Both the position numbers and the translations under genes were made by a program. This document shows, in pieces, positions 30,776-40,571 of a stretch of 64,000 nucleotides of DNA. Origin of the DNA: Macrolepiota albuminosa (lineage: Eukaryota > Basidiomycota > Agaricomycetes > Agaricales > Agaricaceae); contig JAMWFC010000049.1 of the NCBI GenBank assembly GCA_027475525.1, forward strand, positions 2,092,947-2,156,946, given 5' to 3'. Under the pieces are notes generated by a model, which was not told where the DNA came from, did no database searches, and saw only the letters and a program-made list of their open reading frames with translations. Every line of letters begins with the position of its first letter. The first letter of the stretch is position 1.

Positions 30776-31060
30776 TCAGTGTAAAGAAGAGGGTTGGGCA
30801 GAAAAATTGAGGGACCAGAAGAATGAAGGATGCAACATATCGGGCAGGATTTGTGTGAACAAAGTTATTGGAAACCATTCCTCTTTCACCTGGCCGCTCT
30901 TTCCAAACAAGCTCTCGTAACATCTATGAACTTGTTCCGATGACGGATCGCGCCACGATTGCTCACATATAATCCATAATTTCGCATTCAACGGCACGTC
31001 CTTCTTATGGCTTTCTTCTCTATAAATCCACAGGACCTGCAAAATTGTAGGAGGCATCAT
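30776..31060 (-). CDS. Possible exon of an unidentified host gene
   Basis: The minus frame reads a coherent segment (PLNAKLWIICEQSWRDP, then SGQVKEEWFPITLFTQIL). It is preceded by a good acceptor, TTTTGCAG (ending at about 31037), so translation may enter from an upstream exon. I found no partner exon or family. It lies downstream of and in the same orientation as the gene at 31483-32699. Confidence 0.3.
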   Translation of the reverse strand: MMPPTILQVLWIYREESHKKDVPLNAKLWIICEQSWRDPSSEQVHRCYESLFGKSGQVKEEWFPITLFTQILPDMLHPSFFWSLNFSAQPSSLH

Positions 31061-31482
31061 GACCGTTGCGTCCTTGCTTGATTCAATTCTCGTTGCTACA
31101 ACTCGTGCTATTAAGAAGTCAGGGTGGATCCACGACTGGGTCCCAACTTTGGTGGAAAAGTAATGTAAACCACTATGATAAACAATGTAGATTGGCGCTC
31201 TGTACTTTATCTATTACACGAAATGTACATCTAGAATGTTTTACAAGGAGATAACGCAGCTCGCTAAAAATACACAGCTCAAGAGACGCGAGATATGAAC
31301 GCAAGAAACGGGAATATTCATGATACATATGAAAACCAATTTCCTCTTCGAATACGCGGTTTATCGCTTCCCGCTGTTATTTTGCGTTTTTTTCTCGGTA
31401 GGGTTGTGAGATGTTGACTTGTGGCAATCCTGGAGGCTCTACCACGGTTATCCTGAAAAGACTACACATATATGAAAGGGAG

Positions 31483-32699
31483 TCAACAAGAATGAAGAAT
31501 GCGACCAACTTCTTCGCCAAGCCTTATTTCATCATCCTCGTCAACCATTTCCTCATTATCACGATATTCTGAAGATTGGTCGCTTCCTGATGGAGCATAG
31601 TCGCTCTCTTCGTGAGAGGCGCAGTCCCCGTGGTCGTAAATAACAGCCTTCCGTTTTCTTGGTCGCACGCAGATAGGATTTGGAGTTGTCACGAGATCTT
31701 CCAGTACCATTTGTTGTGACTCTATGTCGGACTCTTCCTGTTTGACATTGATTACAGCATGGACACGGCGTAAAACAGTCGTGCGCGAATGAGATCGAGG
31801 TGAGGACTGGGGTATCCGACTGCTCTTAACATTGAAATTTTGATTACAAGTCGAACTTGGGGAATCGTGAGAGAAAGGTTTCCGTGTAGGCATGGAACCT
31901 TGAATTTGAATCGGTTTACTTGTCATTCCGTGAGACTTGCGGGTGCTGGTGCTGGTAGAAGGCGAATCGACATCTGGAGGACTAACCCTGTGCTTGTGGC
32001 AAGACGTTAAGGCTGGCCTTGGCTTAGGTGAGGTGGCTGATAAAATTGGGTTTGCAGAGGGATGATTTGGGGTGGAGGGGGTGGGAAGTGATCGAGACCA
32101 CTGAGAAAAGACATCGTCGACCATGAGTGGCATGAGAAAATACGGAGAAACAAACTTGAAGTCGTTCAGATACAAGCTCTTCAATTCTGGTTGTGAGGCT
32201 CCGTCTCTCCTGCTCCACTCGAAGGAAATGCTCTTGCCAGTCATGGGACTGATCTCTCAGCTGGGCAATTGTGGCATTGACCTACAGTGATGATTTTTAT
32301 GTGAATTAATTCCAGTATTTTGATGGAACAACGAACAGATAGCTCGGTATGCTTTAGCTGTGCATGTCAAATCAGCATCAGCCACAAATCAAGACATTGC
32401 ATACCTACCATAGCTTTCATGCTTGCAACCTCATTTTGTAGTCCTTGAGCCTCTAGCTGAGCAGCATGCAAAGCTTCCAAAGCTTTGTCGCGTTGAGTTC
32501 GCGCTTCACGCGCTTCAGAATTTGCCTTGGCCACATCTTGACGCGCTCGGTTTTCGACTTCCGCTAACTGTTGTCAACTTCAGCACCAGCAAGTCATGAT
32601 GAGATAGCTAAGCATACGTACAGCCTGATGAGCCGATTTGGAGAGGGCTGCCAAAGACTCCGCCAGCATGGCGGATGGGCCACTGCCATTGACGGGCAT
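31483..32699 (-). CDS. Host gene, four exons: coiled-coil protein with basic/Ser-rich middle and acidic tail
   Basis: The exons (minus) are 32699-32622, 32567-32409, 32281-32156 and 32100-31483. The introns are 54, 127 and 55 nt, all GT...AG and all phase 0 (acceptors GACAACAG, CACTGTAG, TTTTCTCAG), giving 326 residues and a TGA stop. Exons 1-3 form a long coiled coil (LAEVENRARQDVAKANSEAR, then RVEQERRSLTTRIEELVSER). Exon 4 is Ser/Pro-rich, then basic (RPRKRK) and strongly acidic near the end (DNEEMVDEDDE). The architecture resembles an uncharacterised basidiomycete family known to me only as hypothetical proteins; nuclear location is plausible from the basic patch. It has no premature stop, unlike its surroundings. 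Element F inserted 217 bp upstream of its start. Confidence 0.82.
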
Positions 32700-32749
32700 G
32701 GGTTGCTAAGGTTCCTTACTCAGGGCGTGATGGACTAGTGGCTAAGGCT

Positions 32750-32868
32750 CCAACCATTTAGTTTGTTTACCGTTTTTAAACAGTAAAACCGTTTACTTTT
32801 ACCGTTTAGTTTAACAGGAGGTGTAAACGATAAAGAAACGGTAAATAAACGGTAAATGGTTATGTAAC
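32750..32868. repeat. Small fold-back element in the promoter of the coiled-coil gene
   Basis: The left side ACCATTTAGTTTGTTTACCG and the right side ACGGTAAATAAACGGTAAATGG are near-complementary, and TTTACCGTTT or its complement recurs six or more times within 120 bp. It lies 50-170 bp upstream of the ATG at 32699. No target duplication was found. Confidence 0.55.
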
Positions 32869-32916
32869 CTCGGATGGTGACCTAATCAAGACTAATGAAT
32901 GACTTCGTGGCCATGA

Positions 32917-33148
32917 TGTAACGGCTCTACATCTTATCTACTGATCACCCCTATCTCCCATATCTATCTTGTGATTCTCTTTGCTACTTATTACCGTACA
33001 GTTCGGTTACTCGTATTACCGGAGATATATAAGGACCCTGTATTGTACTATGTAGCCAGTTTTTTCCAAATCTAGGACTTAACCCAGTTCTATACAGTGA
33101 ACGAAAGACTCTAGTGTAACGACACCGTGACCATACGCTGCCGTTACA
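32917..33148 (+). repeat. Element F 5' LTR (232 bp)
   Basis: It starts TGTAACGGCT and ends TGCCGTTACA, a 7-bp inverted repeat (TGTAACG/CGTTACA). A TATA box TATATAAGG lies at about 33028. Four of the five differences from the 3' LTR are at CpG sites. Just after it comes the palindrome TTTTGAACTTCAAAA; no clear tRNA or self-primer site was found. Confidence 0.95.
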
Positions 33149-33290
33149 TATTTTGAACTTCAAAAAGTCCTACTAGCTTACCAGCTTAACACCTTAGCCC
33201 GTCGACTCTTGGCCTTGGAACACTGCAGTCTGATCAACTGCTGCCACCCAGCCCAGTGAGTCAACAGACCATTCTTTGTCTACTAAAACT

Positions 33291-34625
33291 ATGTCATCTA
33301 GATACTCCCTTCGGAGTCAACAACCCAGGAGAGCAGTAAGGAGACTGAGCCCGACGGCTGTACGGAACACCGGACCCCTGCAGCGACCTGAAAAACTGGA
33401 GATCATGGAGTCAAAACCAGTAACAATCGATAAGGCCATGGAACCTGGACCTGGACCTTCCGCGAGCGCTAACCACACCACGATGCCCACTGAGATTAAG
33501 GTGGATGCCGCCAGGCCGCTGGCCGGTGTGAAAGATGATCCCTCCATGAACGAGAGCGGCGAGGAACCAAGCCTATCGAGCTCTATGGATGATGATAGCG
33601 AGCATCATTATGTGTCTCCTGTAGAACCAGATCCTACAGAATTAGAGAATAGCACAGCAACAGGCAGATATGCATGCCCTGCTACAGAAATGCTGGATGA
33701 ACACTTAGTCAGAGACGTCAACGAGGCACGTAATAAGATGACTAGGGACCAACAGGAACAGATAGATAAGAGGATGGAGAAGGTCTCTTTTCTTTCAAAC
33801 CCTGGCAACCCTGAGAATAAGGGGAAGGGAATAGACCCCCGAAATTGGGGCGACCTCGAAGTCGAGGAAGAGGAGATGGACCCTGTCATTCAGCAGGAGA
33901 TCCTCACAGATCTAAGCACCATAAGGGAAAAGGAAAACCCAGCACCGAATCGTGAGCAGGACAGCAACGCTGACTTCCACGGCTCCGAAGACAACGCTGG
34001 TGATCCGACAGATAGGATCAAGGAGTTCAGAGACTGTGCTGCACAACATGAGCCGTCTCGCGAAGAAGTGCTTGACTATCTAAGGAACAAAAGAATACTG
34101 GCACGCGAGATGGACCGCCTGCAAAAGGGGGGGCGGTCATCCCCCCACAAAAGGCGTAAGGGACGGTCCGCATCCGAGCCCATATCTGACGAGCTAGCCG
34201 CCCTAATACAGAAGGTGGCTGAGGGGTCTAAAATTAAGCAGAAGTACAGACCCAAGACTTCAGGGGGCGAAAGGTCCCGCCGTTTCGACAGGGACGCCGC
34301 TACCAAACCCATCACGCAGATATCGTCGCAAAGCGCTCTGGGACGAGCGTTTGATTGACTAAGCACCAAATGGAGACGAGAAGCCACTGACTCGGAGCCC
34401 AGCTCCTCAGACCCTTCCTCGGACAGCGAGACGGAATTGGATTCTGAAAACAGCAGCGACGACAGCTCAGGTTTGATCAGTGAGATCGAAGCAAGGACCT
34501 CACGTTGTCAGGGCCGTAGCAGGGAGCGCTGCCAGTCTAAGCGCCGCCACTCCCGACGCGCCATCATAAAACCCACCCCTCCAGACAAGTACGACGGAAA
34601 AGGCGACATCCGCACATTCCATAAG
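33291..34625 (+). pseudogene. gag: Element F gag, 5' part, one TGA, split by the DIRS element
   Basis: The ATG at 33291 opens SSRYSLRSQQ. The N-terminal region is Ser/Glu/Pro-rich with the KGKGIDPRNWG block (33822-33854) and a basic stretch (KRRKGRSASEP). TGA at 34356 falls in a frame that otherwise continues through an acidic stretch to KPTPPDKYDGKGDIRTFHK at 34625, the usual entry into the gag helical domain. There the DIRS element begins. The continuation resumes in the same frame at 38931. Confidence 0.85.
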
Positions 34626-34693
34626 TAGATCGGGCAAGATCAAGGAGGTTGCCCGGGGTTAATCAGGGCGAAGATTACATTCCCTGTGCTCGT

Positions 34694-34933
34694 CACATTC
34701 GCACATACAACCCTGATCACTGGCCACCACTTTAGATTAGACTCCTTACCTGTCACACTCGCACATACAACCCTGAGCACCGGCCACCATCCTCTTTGTC
34801 CATGCCCTCTTTGTTCCCCCAGCCTTAAATATCTGCGAGCGCAGTCACGGTTTCCCCGTCGTCTCACACTGCGCTCGCAGATAAGATTTATCTATCTCTT
34901 AGTAATTTCCGTCGTCTCACACTGCGCTCGCAG
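34694..34933. repeat. Repeats in the DIRS 5' region
   Basis: Two direct copies of a segment with CGCACATACAACCCTGA (34701 and 34760, period 59), then two copies of CCGTCGTCTCACACTGCGCT (34856 and 34908, period 52). ATCTGCGAGCGCAGT (34829-34843) is the inverted complement of ACTGCGCTCGCAGAT (34869-34883). Internal and inverted repeats near the ends are typical of DIRS elements, which use them to form circles. Confidence 0.65.
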
Positions 34934-35007
34934 CGCTGTCGTTATCTCTTTTATTATCACGCGTTTTGATTCTCGATCTAATCTGATCAGCACGCGCTCG
35001 ATCGCGC

Positions 35008-35931
35008 ATGCCCTCGCAGTCCCTTAGAGCGCCAGACGGACGATTCATTAGAGCCTCTCCTAGCCCTCCGGACACCACCATGACTTCAACCGACGCATCC
35101 ATCTCGGAGGAACTTAGCACGCTCCGCGAATCGCAGTCGCAGCTTCGATCAATGATGCAAGATCTCATGACCAGATTGGACGCCTCCTCGTCCGCCACTC
35201 TCACGCCTTCTGCCTTGCCCACGCTCGGGGCAACATCGCTCCCCGTCGCCGGCACGTTCGTTCCACCGATCCCAGGTGCAGGAGTCAACGGTACGTCCTC
35301 AGCTGCTTCCCTCTCCCTTCGTTCCCAATTCCCCGACGTCGACGCGGCGGTCATCGCGGCTATCATCTCCCACGAGTTCAAAGCGTCGGACTTGCACAAG
35401 CTGGACCCTACAAACCGCGACAAAGAAACGGCCTACACGTTTAACGGCTCGACGAACCAGTTCGAGGTGAGCAACAGGGCAGCCAGGGAGTACAAGACAC
35501 CCTTCTCGGTTATAATTCCCCTCCAAACATACTTCGACATCCTAGCGTTTCACGTGAACAACGCCGCGGCCACAGGCGCTTTCTTCCGCTACACGGCCCA
35601 CCTCGTCAAGCTGGTGGCAGAGTACGAGTGGACCGCAGTATTCGACTATCACACAGTGTTCTTCAATCGTCGACGTGCGGAAATGGCCGCGGGGGATTTC
35701 TCACAGTGGGGGAAGCGGGACAACGACCTCCTGTCTGAGCACGTCTACGCTCACAGGAAGGCCGCACCGTCCAAGCACACCAAGGCTCACAAGCCCTCGT
35801 CTAACCCTGGCAAAGTATGCAAAAAGTTCAACGAAGGACGCTGCACGGTCAACCCGTGCCCCTGGGGCCGCCCACACACGTGCGCCACATGCGGGAAGGC
35901 CGATCACGGGAGGCATCAGCACAAGAATTAG
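35008..35931 (+). CDS. gag: DIRS gag-like ORF with C-terminal Cys/His motifs
   Basis: 307 codons from ATG, with an N-terminal coiled-coil-like stretch (LRESQSQLRSMMQDLMTRL), a conserved central domain (FSVIIPLQTYFDILAFHVNN) and a C-terminus with CKKFNEGRC...CPWGRPHTC and CATCGKADHGRHQH, a CCCH- or CCHC-like pair. The product is probably the RNA-binding structural protein. The ORF is uninterrupted and CpG-rich. Confidence 0.75.
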   Translation: MPSQSLRAPDGRFIRASPSPPDTTMTSTDASISEELSTLRESQSQLRSMMQDLMTRLDASSSATLTPSALPTLGATSLPVAGTFVPPIPGAGVNGTSSAASLSLRSQFPDVDAAVIAAIISHEFKASDLHKLDPTNRDKETAYTFNGSTNQFEVSNRAAREYKTPFSVIIPLQTYFDILAFHVNNAAATGAFFRYTAHLVKLVAEYEWTAVFDYHTVFFNRRRAEMAAGDFSQWGKRDNDLLSEHVYAHRKAAPSKHTKAHKPSSNPGKVCKKFNEGRCTVNPCPWGRPHTCATCGKADHGRHQHKN

Positions 35932-36000
35932 CCTGCCGGCCGGGCAAGAAACCCTTCTGCCGCCCCAGTTTCTTGCCCAGGCCCAAACCCGGGCGTTGCA

Positions 36001-37685
36001 TTGCCATCCCCTCGTCTTCTCGCACTTAAACCCCTTGCTCCCGGCCTCTCACTCCCTCCCACGCGCCCCAACACCGACCCCCGCGCCAACGCCCCCCTGC
36101 CTGACATTTCCCGCCTTCCCCGCGTCCGATCTCCACTCAATGAGCAAGCCTGGCTTTATTACTTACGAGAATATCCAGACCCTGTCCTCGTAGATACCTT
36201 ATGCCAAATAATACAAGTTGGTGCCGACATCGGCTTCACGGGAGACCGTTCTATTGCCCAGTCGTGCGTCAACCTCAAGTCAGCCCTCTCTTGCCCAGCT
36301 GTCATCGAGTCGATCTCCCAGGACATTGCTGCCCAACTCGCCAGTGGTCGAACACGCGGCCCATTCGCGTCGCCCCCGTCTTCCAACTTCCGTGCTTCGC
36401 CCATCGGGGCGGTCTCCCGCAAGCGCTCAACAAAGATCCGCCGCATTCACCACCTCTCCTGGCCTGGGGGGACCTCCGTAAACGACGGAATCGTGGACTC
36501 TGAAGCCTCCATCTCCTACGACAGGATCGACCGCGCAGTCACCGATTTAATAGCATCAGGGCCTGGCTCCCTCATGCTCAAGCTAGACTTAGAATCCGCA
36601 TTCCGCCACATCCCCGTCCGGCAGCACGACTGGTCCCTCTTAGGCTTCGAATGGCTCGGGGAATTTTACCACGATACGGTCCTCGCGTTCGGCATCCGCT
36701 CCGCCCCTTACATCTTCAACCTCTTCGCGGAGGCCTTGCACTGGATCCTCCAGCGCAATGTCCCGGCGCGCATTCGCCACTACCTTGACGACTTCCTGAG
36801 CATATTCGCCCCGGACGCACCAGCCTCGCTTGTCCACACATCTCTTGCATGGGCCCTGGAGCTGGGAACGCAGCTTGGTCTCACATTTCAACCCTCGAAA
36901 ATAGTGGGCCCTAGCACCTCCATCGAGTTCCTGGGTCTCGAACTGGATTCACTGGCAATGGAAGTACGCTTGCCAGCTGACAAGCTCGAGTACCTCCAGG
37001 AGCTCACATCTTCCTGAAGCTCGCTCAGGCGTTGTACACGGCGCGACGTCGACGAATTGATGGGCTTCCTACAGTTCACCTCGCAAGTCATCCCCTTGTC
37101 CCGGGCCTTCTTGAGAGGCCTCTACGACTTCGCCGTGTCGTTCCCCTCCACGCCTTTTGCTTCACGCCACATCCCCCGCGCCGCACGCAACGACATCGAC
37201 TGGTGGTGCTCCGTCGCACCAGGCTGGAATGGCATCAGGTTCATTTCACCCGCCCATCGCACCGTCGACATCTTCACGGACGCTAACGGGAAGAAAGGGA
37301 TAGGAGGGCATTTTGGCTCTGCGTGGTTCTCAGCCCGCTGCCCTCGTCGTCTTCGCCACGCCCACATCCAGGTCAAGGAAATGCTCGCGGTTGTACACGC
37401 CGTCCTCTGCTGGGGCGACACCCTCTCAGGCTGCCATGTGGTCTTCCACGTTGACAACAACGCCGTGTTTCGCGCGATCCAAGCCAAGTCCATACGCTCG
37501 CAACCAACAATGAAACTCGTGAGGCACTTGATAGCCCTGGCCTGCCGCCTCGATTTTTCTTTCTCTTCTGACTGGCTTGCTTCTTCCGAAAATTCGATTG
37601 CTGACGCTGCTTCTTGTTTCTCTTTCTTCTGCATGTTCACCATCGCGCCGTGGCTCGACCAGAAACCCACCTCGAAGCGCCTCCG
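36001..37685 (+). pseudogene. DIRS reverse transcriptase and RNase H, one TGA stop
   Basis: RT motifs in order are LMLKLDLESAFRHIPV (36571), FGIRSAPYIFNLFAEAL (36688) and YLDDFL (36781). TGA at 37015-37017 interrupts the frame just before DVDELMGFLQFTSQV; the rest is in the same frame. RNase H follows (DIFTDANGKKGIGGHFG at 37267, VKEMLAVVHAV at 37372, FHVDNNAVFRA at 37444). The single stop is explained by CGA to TGA change. The end overlaps the recombinase ORF in another frame, so the exact end is uncertain. Confidence 0.82.
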
Positions 37686-38741
37686 GCTTGGTGGTACGAA
37701 CAGAACTGCCACCACTCCAAGGCCGTCGCTTTTTACTTATGGCACGGGCTCGCCTCCAGCACGAGAAAAACCTACTCAACGGGCCAGCGGCAATTTATTC
37801 TCCACGTCCAGCTCCACGGCCTCTACAACCCCGACGGCTCAATCCTCCCCGCATCCCAGCAAGCTGTCCTGTCATGGGTCGCAAGCCTCGGCCCGCGGCT
37901 CCAACCCAAAACCATCAAAGCGTATTTGGCCTCGGTTCGCTCCCTCCACGTCGACGTCGACCTCCCCTTCTCAGTGCTCGAATCCCCCCTGGTGCAGCGT
38001 CTCCTCCGCGGCATCAAGCGCTTCCACGGCGAGCACGACCGCCGCCCAGTCCAGCCCATCACCCTGCCCATCCTCACAGCCCTGCTGGCCCAGCTCAGGC
38101 CAGGCGTCACCCCCGGCCACTCCGCCATCTACGCCGCCTGCTGCGTGGCGTATTCGGGCCTCCTACGCAGCGGTGAGTTCACCGTCGGAAAAGGAGGGAA
38201 GTTCAATGCGAGCCTCAACCTCTCCCGCAGCGCAGTCCAGTTCCTGCCAGGTTTCGCCAACGCCACGCACGTCAGGCTTACTCTCCCCGCATCGAAAACC
38301 GACCCATTTCGCAAAGGCGTCTCCATTACGATGGCGGCCGCCCCCGGTCGCCCCACCTGCCCTGTCACGGCCCTCAAGAACTTATTCGGCGAGCTCCCAC
38401 GCGCCAACGACGCCCCCCTGTTCGAACAGCCTGATGGCAAAGCTCTCTCTTACAGTGCCTTCGTCTCCTCAGTCTGGGATGCTCTCGCCCTGGCAGGCAT
38501 CAACCCCACCCCTTACGCTGGCCACAGCTTTCGCAGGGGAGCAGCCTCGGCGGCAGCAGCCGCTGGGTACTCCGACTATGAGATCCAGCTCCTGGGCAGG
38601 TGGCGCAGCGACTCTTATAAGCTCTATATTGAAAACGACCCCGCTCACATCCTTCACCTCTCGTCCCTCCTTCACATGGCCCACACTCACCTAGCCCCTT
38701 TCGAGCCTCCGGCTCTACGGGACTACACCTCTCTGGCTTGA
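37614..38741 (+). CDS. DIRS tyrosine recombinase
   Basis: The frame shows the catalytic set of tyrosine recombinases: Arg in CVAYSGLLRSGEF (about 38160), HSFRRGAA (about 38525) and LLGRWRSDSYKLYIE (about 38590), which holds the probable nucleophile Tyr. The N-terminal part (SSTRKTYSTGQRQF) resembles the core-binding domain. The start is uncertain because it overlaps RNase H by about 70 nt in another frame. It would integrate a circular cDNA, which explains the absence of a target duplication. The ORF is intact. Confidence 0.85.
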   Translation: MFLFLLHVHHRAVARPETHLEAPPAWWYEQNCHHSKAVAFYLWHGLASSTRKTYSTGQRQFILHVQLHGLYNPDGSILPASQQAVLSWVASLGPRLQPKTIKAYLASVRSLHVDVDLPFSVLESPLVQRLLRGIKRFHGEHDRRPVQPITLPILTALLAQLRPGVTPGHSAIYAACCVAYSGLLRSGEFTVGKGGKFNASLNLSRSAVQFLPGFANATHVRLTLPASKTDPFRKGVSITMAAAPGRPTCPVTALKNLFGELPRANDAPLFEQPDGKALSYSAFVSSVWDALALAGINPTPYAGHSFRRGAASAAAAAGYSDYEIQLLGRWRSDSYKLYIENDPAHILHLSSLLHMAHTHLAPFEPPALRDYTSLA

Positions 38742-38930
38742 GTTTCGGCCCCTTCCACTCTCTCGAGAGGAAAACCGTCGCTCAAGAACTAGTCTAGGAC
38801 TCAAGAAATACCATCATTTCTTTCCCGCAACACCGCACACTCAACTTGTCTCAGTTTCTCACATCAAGCTCTCCCCTTCTTCTCACCTACTCTCTCATTC
38901 GCCTCCCACTCGTCGGCAGCATCAGATTAA
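38742..38930 (+). other. DIRS 3' terminal region
   Basis: No gene is seen. The segment is pyrimidine-rich and ends GCATCAGATTAA directly before the F codon TTC. I found no clear inverted match with the left end TAGATCGGGC. Confidence 0.4.
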
Positions 38931-40568
38931 TTCTTGACCCATGGCACGGCATACGTAAAGTATGGCTACATAGAGAAAAGACGTCAGGTCATGGTGCTCT
39001 CAGAGTTCCTAACCGGCAAGGCTTACGTCTTCTATACCCGCACTGTATCCCTTGATCCAGAAAGGTGGTCGTTGAGGAAGTTCTTCGTAGAACTGTTTAA
39101 CTACTGTTTTCCCATTGATTTCCGTAATCAACAGAGGGAGAGATTAAATAGCTTTACGCAGGGCAATAAATCCGTTTGAGAGTACGTAGCAGACTTAGAC
39201 GAACTCTTCACCATCGTGGGAGCTGATAGCCCACGGGCTCGAGTAGTAAAACTATTCAACGGCTTCAGGCCTGCAATTCGTAAGGCCCTGCTTAGGGAAC
39301 ACATGAACCCCGAATACACCTCCTGGAAGGGGATGGTGCGTGAGGCTGAGTACCAGGAAATGGCAGAAAATGTCAATGTGCGAGACAGCTCAGGTAAAAA
39401 CCACAACCACCGCTCTAACGGGCAGGCATGCCATAACGAGAACCATCAGGGCACCCCAGATAGTACCTCTAAGACAGGAAAAGAGTCTCACAACCATGAC
39501 AAGTCGAAAAATCACCGCTCGACGGGTGGTCGTAAGGGAAATAAAAAAGGGACTGGTGGATCCAAACAGGGAAACCATCCCAACAAAACGGGCAAAGAGC
39601 CAGCTGGCCCATCTCTCAGTAAAGAAGAGAAAGAAGAGCTTCGTGCGGCCAATAAATGCTTCGTATGCGGAGAAGAAGGGCATTTTGCAAGGAATTGTCG
39701 TCACAAAGGAAAGGCAAAGTCAGGAAATGGCAAGCCACCGGGCGTCAGTGCATTCAGAATGCGGATGGACCTTGACGAGGTCGAGCAGAGACGCCTCGCG
39801 AGCCTCGGAGAAACCACCGAGCTGACTATTGGGATGATCGGGTGGCCACCAAACACTGTTGAGGCTGAAAAGGAATACAACAGTGACGGAGACACCATAC
39901 CCGACTTACAATCCGTAATGGACTCAGACCTAGACGACGAGACCTATTCACAAGAGCTCGACGGGTCAGACACGGACAACTCGTATGACAACGAGTTCTC
40001 TGAGGTAAGCGTATATCCAGACGATATCCTCTTAGCGCCACCCATGGCGTTTAGGTCCCCATACCAATTTCCAGTACAAAATGCGGAGGAGAGGCTCCTG
40101 CTGTTGGACGTAGACTCTCAACGAGCATGGCTGGGCGACGCCCTCTGCAATAAACTGGAGGAGGTACTGGAAAGCTTACAACCCTACCCCGGAGATCCGG
40201 CAAACGTTCTTACCTTTTGCGGTAGGAGGTTTATGGCCGTGACCACTTCCCATAACGAGATACTGGTACACAATTGGGTCTTCGATGAATTTGAGGTGAT
40301 TAACCGGTCAGTGGTAAGAAGCCCGACTTACGCACTGGGCGATTGGTACGCGCAGCTGTGCTACAAGCGCACCCTCGCTCCTTATAATCACTGGGCCTTC
40401 TACCAAACTTGCCTGGTGGTGGAACCACTAGGCTGGAACGCACAGAGAGCCCTGGAGAACGGGGCACCATACCCGTGGGACGAAACGGATCGAACCCACA
40501 AGTATCAGAGGTTCGAGGTGATCGGGGATGAGGATGACTACCTCATCTACGACCGACACCTTGGTTTT
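38931..40568 (+). pseudogene. gag: Element F gag, 3' part with CCHC knuckle
   Basis: The same frame continues from 34625: THGTAYVKYGYIEKRRQVM and LRKFFVELFNYCFPIDF are helical gag blocks. TGA at 39177 interrupts before EYVADLDELFTIVG. A Lys/Asn/His-rich segment leads to CFVCGEEGHFARNC (39658-39699). An acidic region (DSDLDDETYSQELDGSDTDN) and a further domain run to TGA at 40569. Both stops fit CGA to TGA change. Confidence 0.85.
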
Positions 40569-40571
40569 TGA

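Larger units (their letters stand above)
34626..38930 (+). mobile_element. DIRS-type retrotransposon inserted in F gag
   Basis: Three overlapping or adjacent ORFs are found: gag-like (35008-35931), RT/RNase H (36001-37685) and tyrosine recombinase (37614-38741). It has no integrase of DDE type, no protease and no LTR, which is the DIRS arrangement. The F frame reads AAG at 34623 and TTC at 38931, so the insertion left no or at most a one-base duplication, as expected for recombinase-mediated integration. It spans 4,305 bp. Confidence 0.88.

Noticed and set aside
32156..32244. Single-exon reading of the host gene from 32244
   Set aside because: It reads through the 55-nt intron 32155-32101 and starts out of frame; the four-exon model uses clean sites and keeps the coiled coil.
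37686..38694. Continuation of the DIRS RNase H frame to 38694
   Set aside because: It is Ser/Pro-rich noise antiphase to the tyrosine recombinase, which has all catalytic motifs in another frame.
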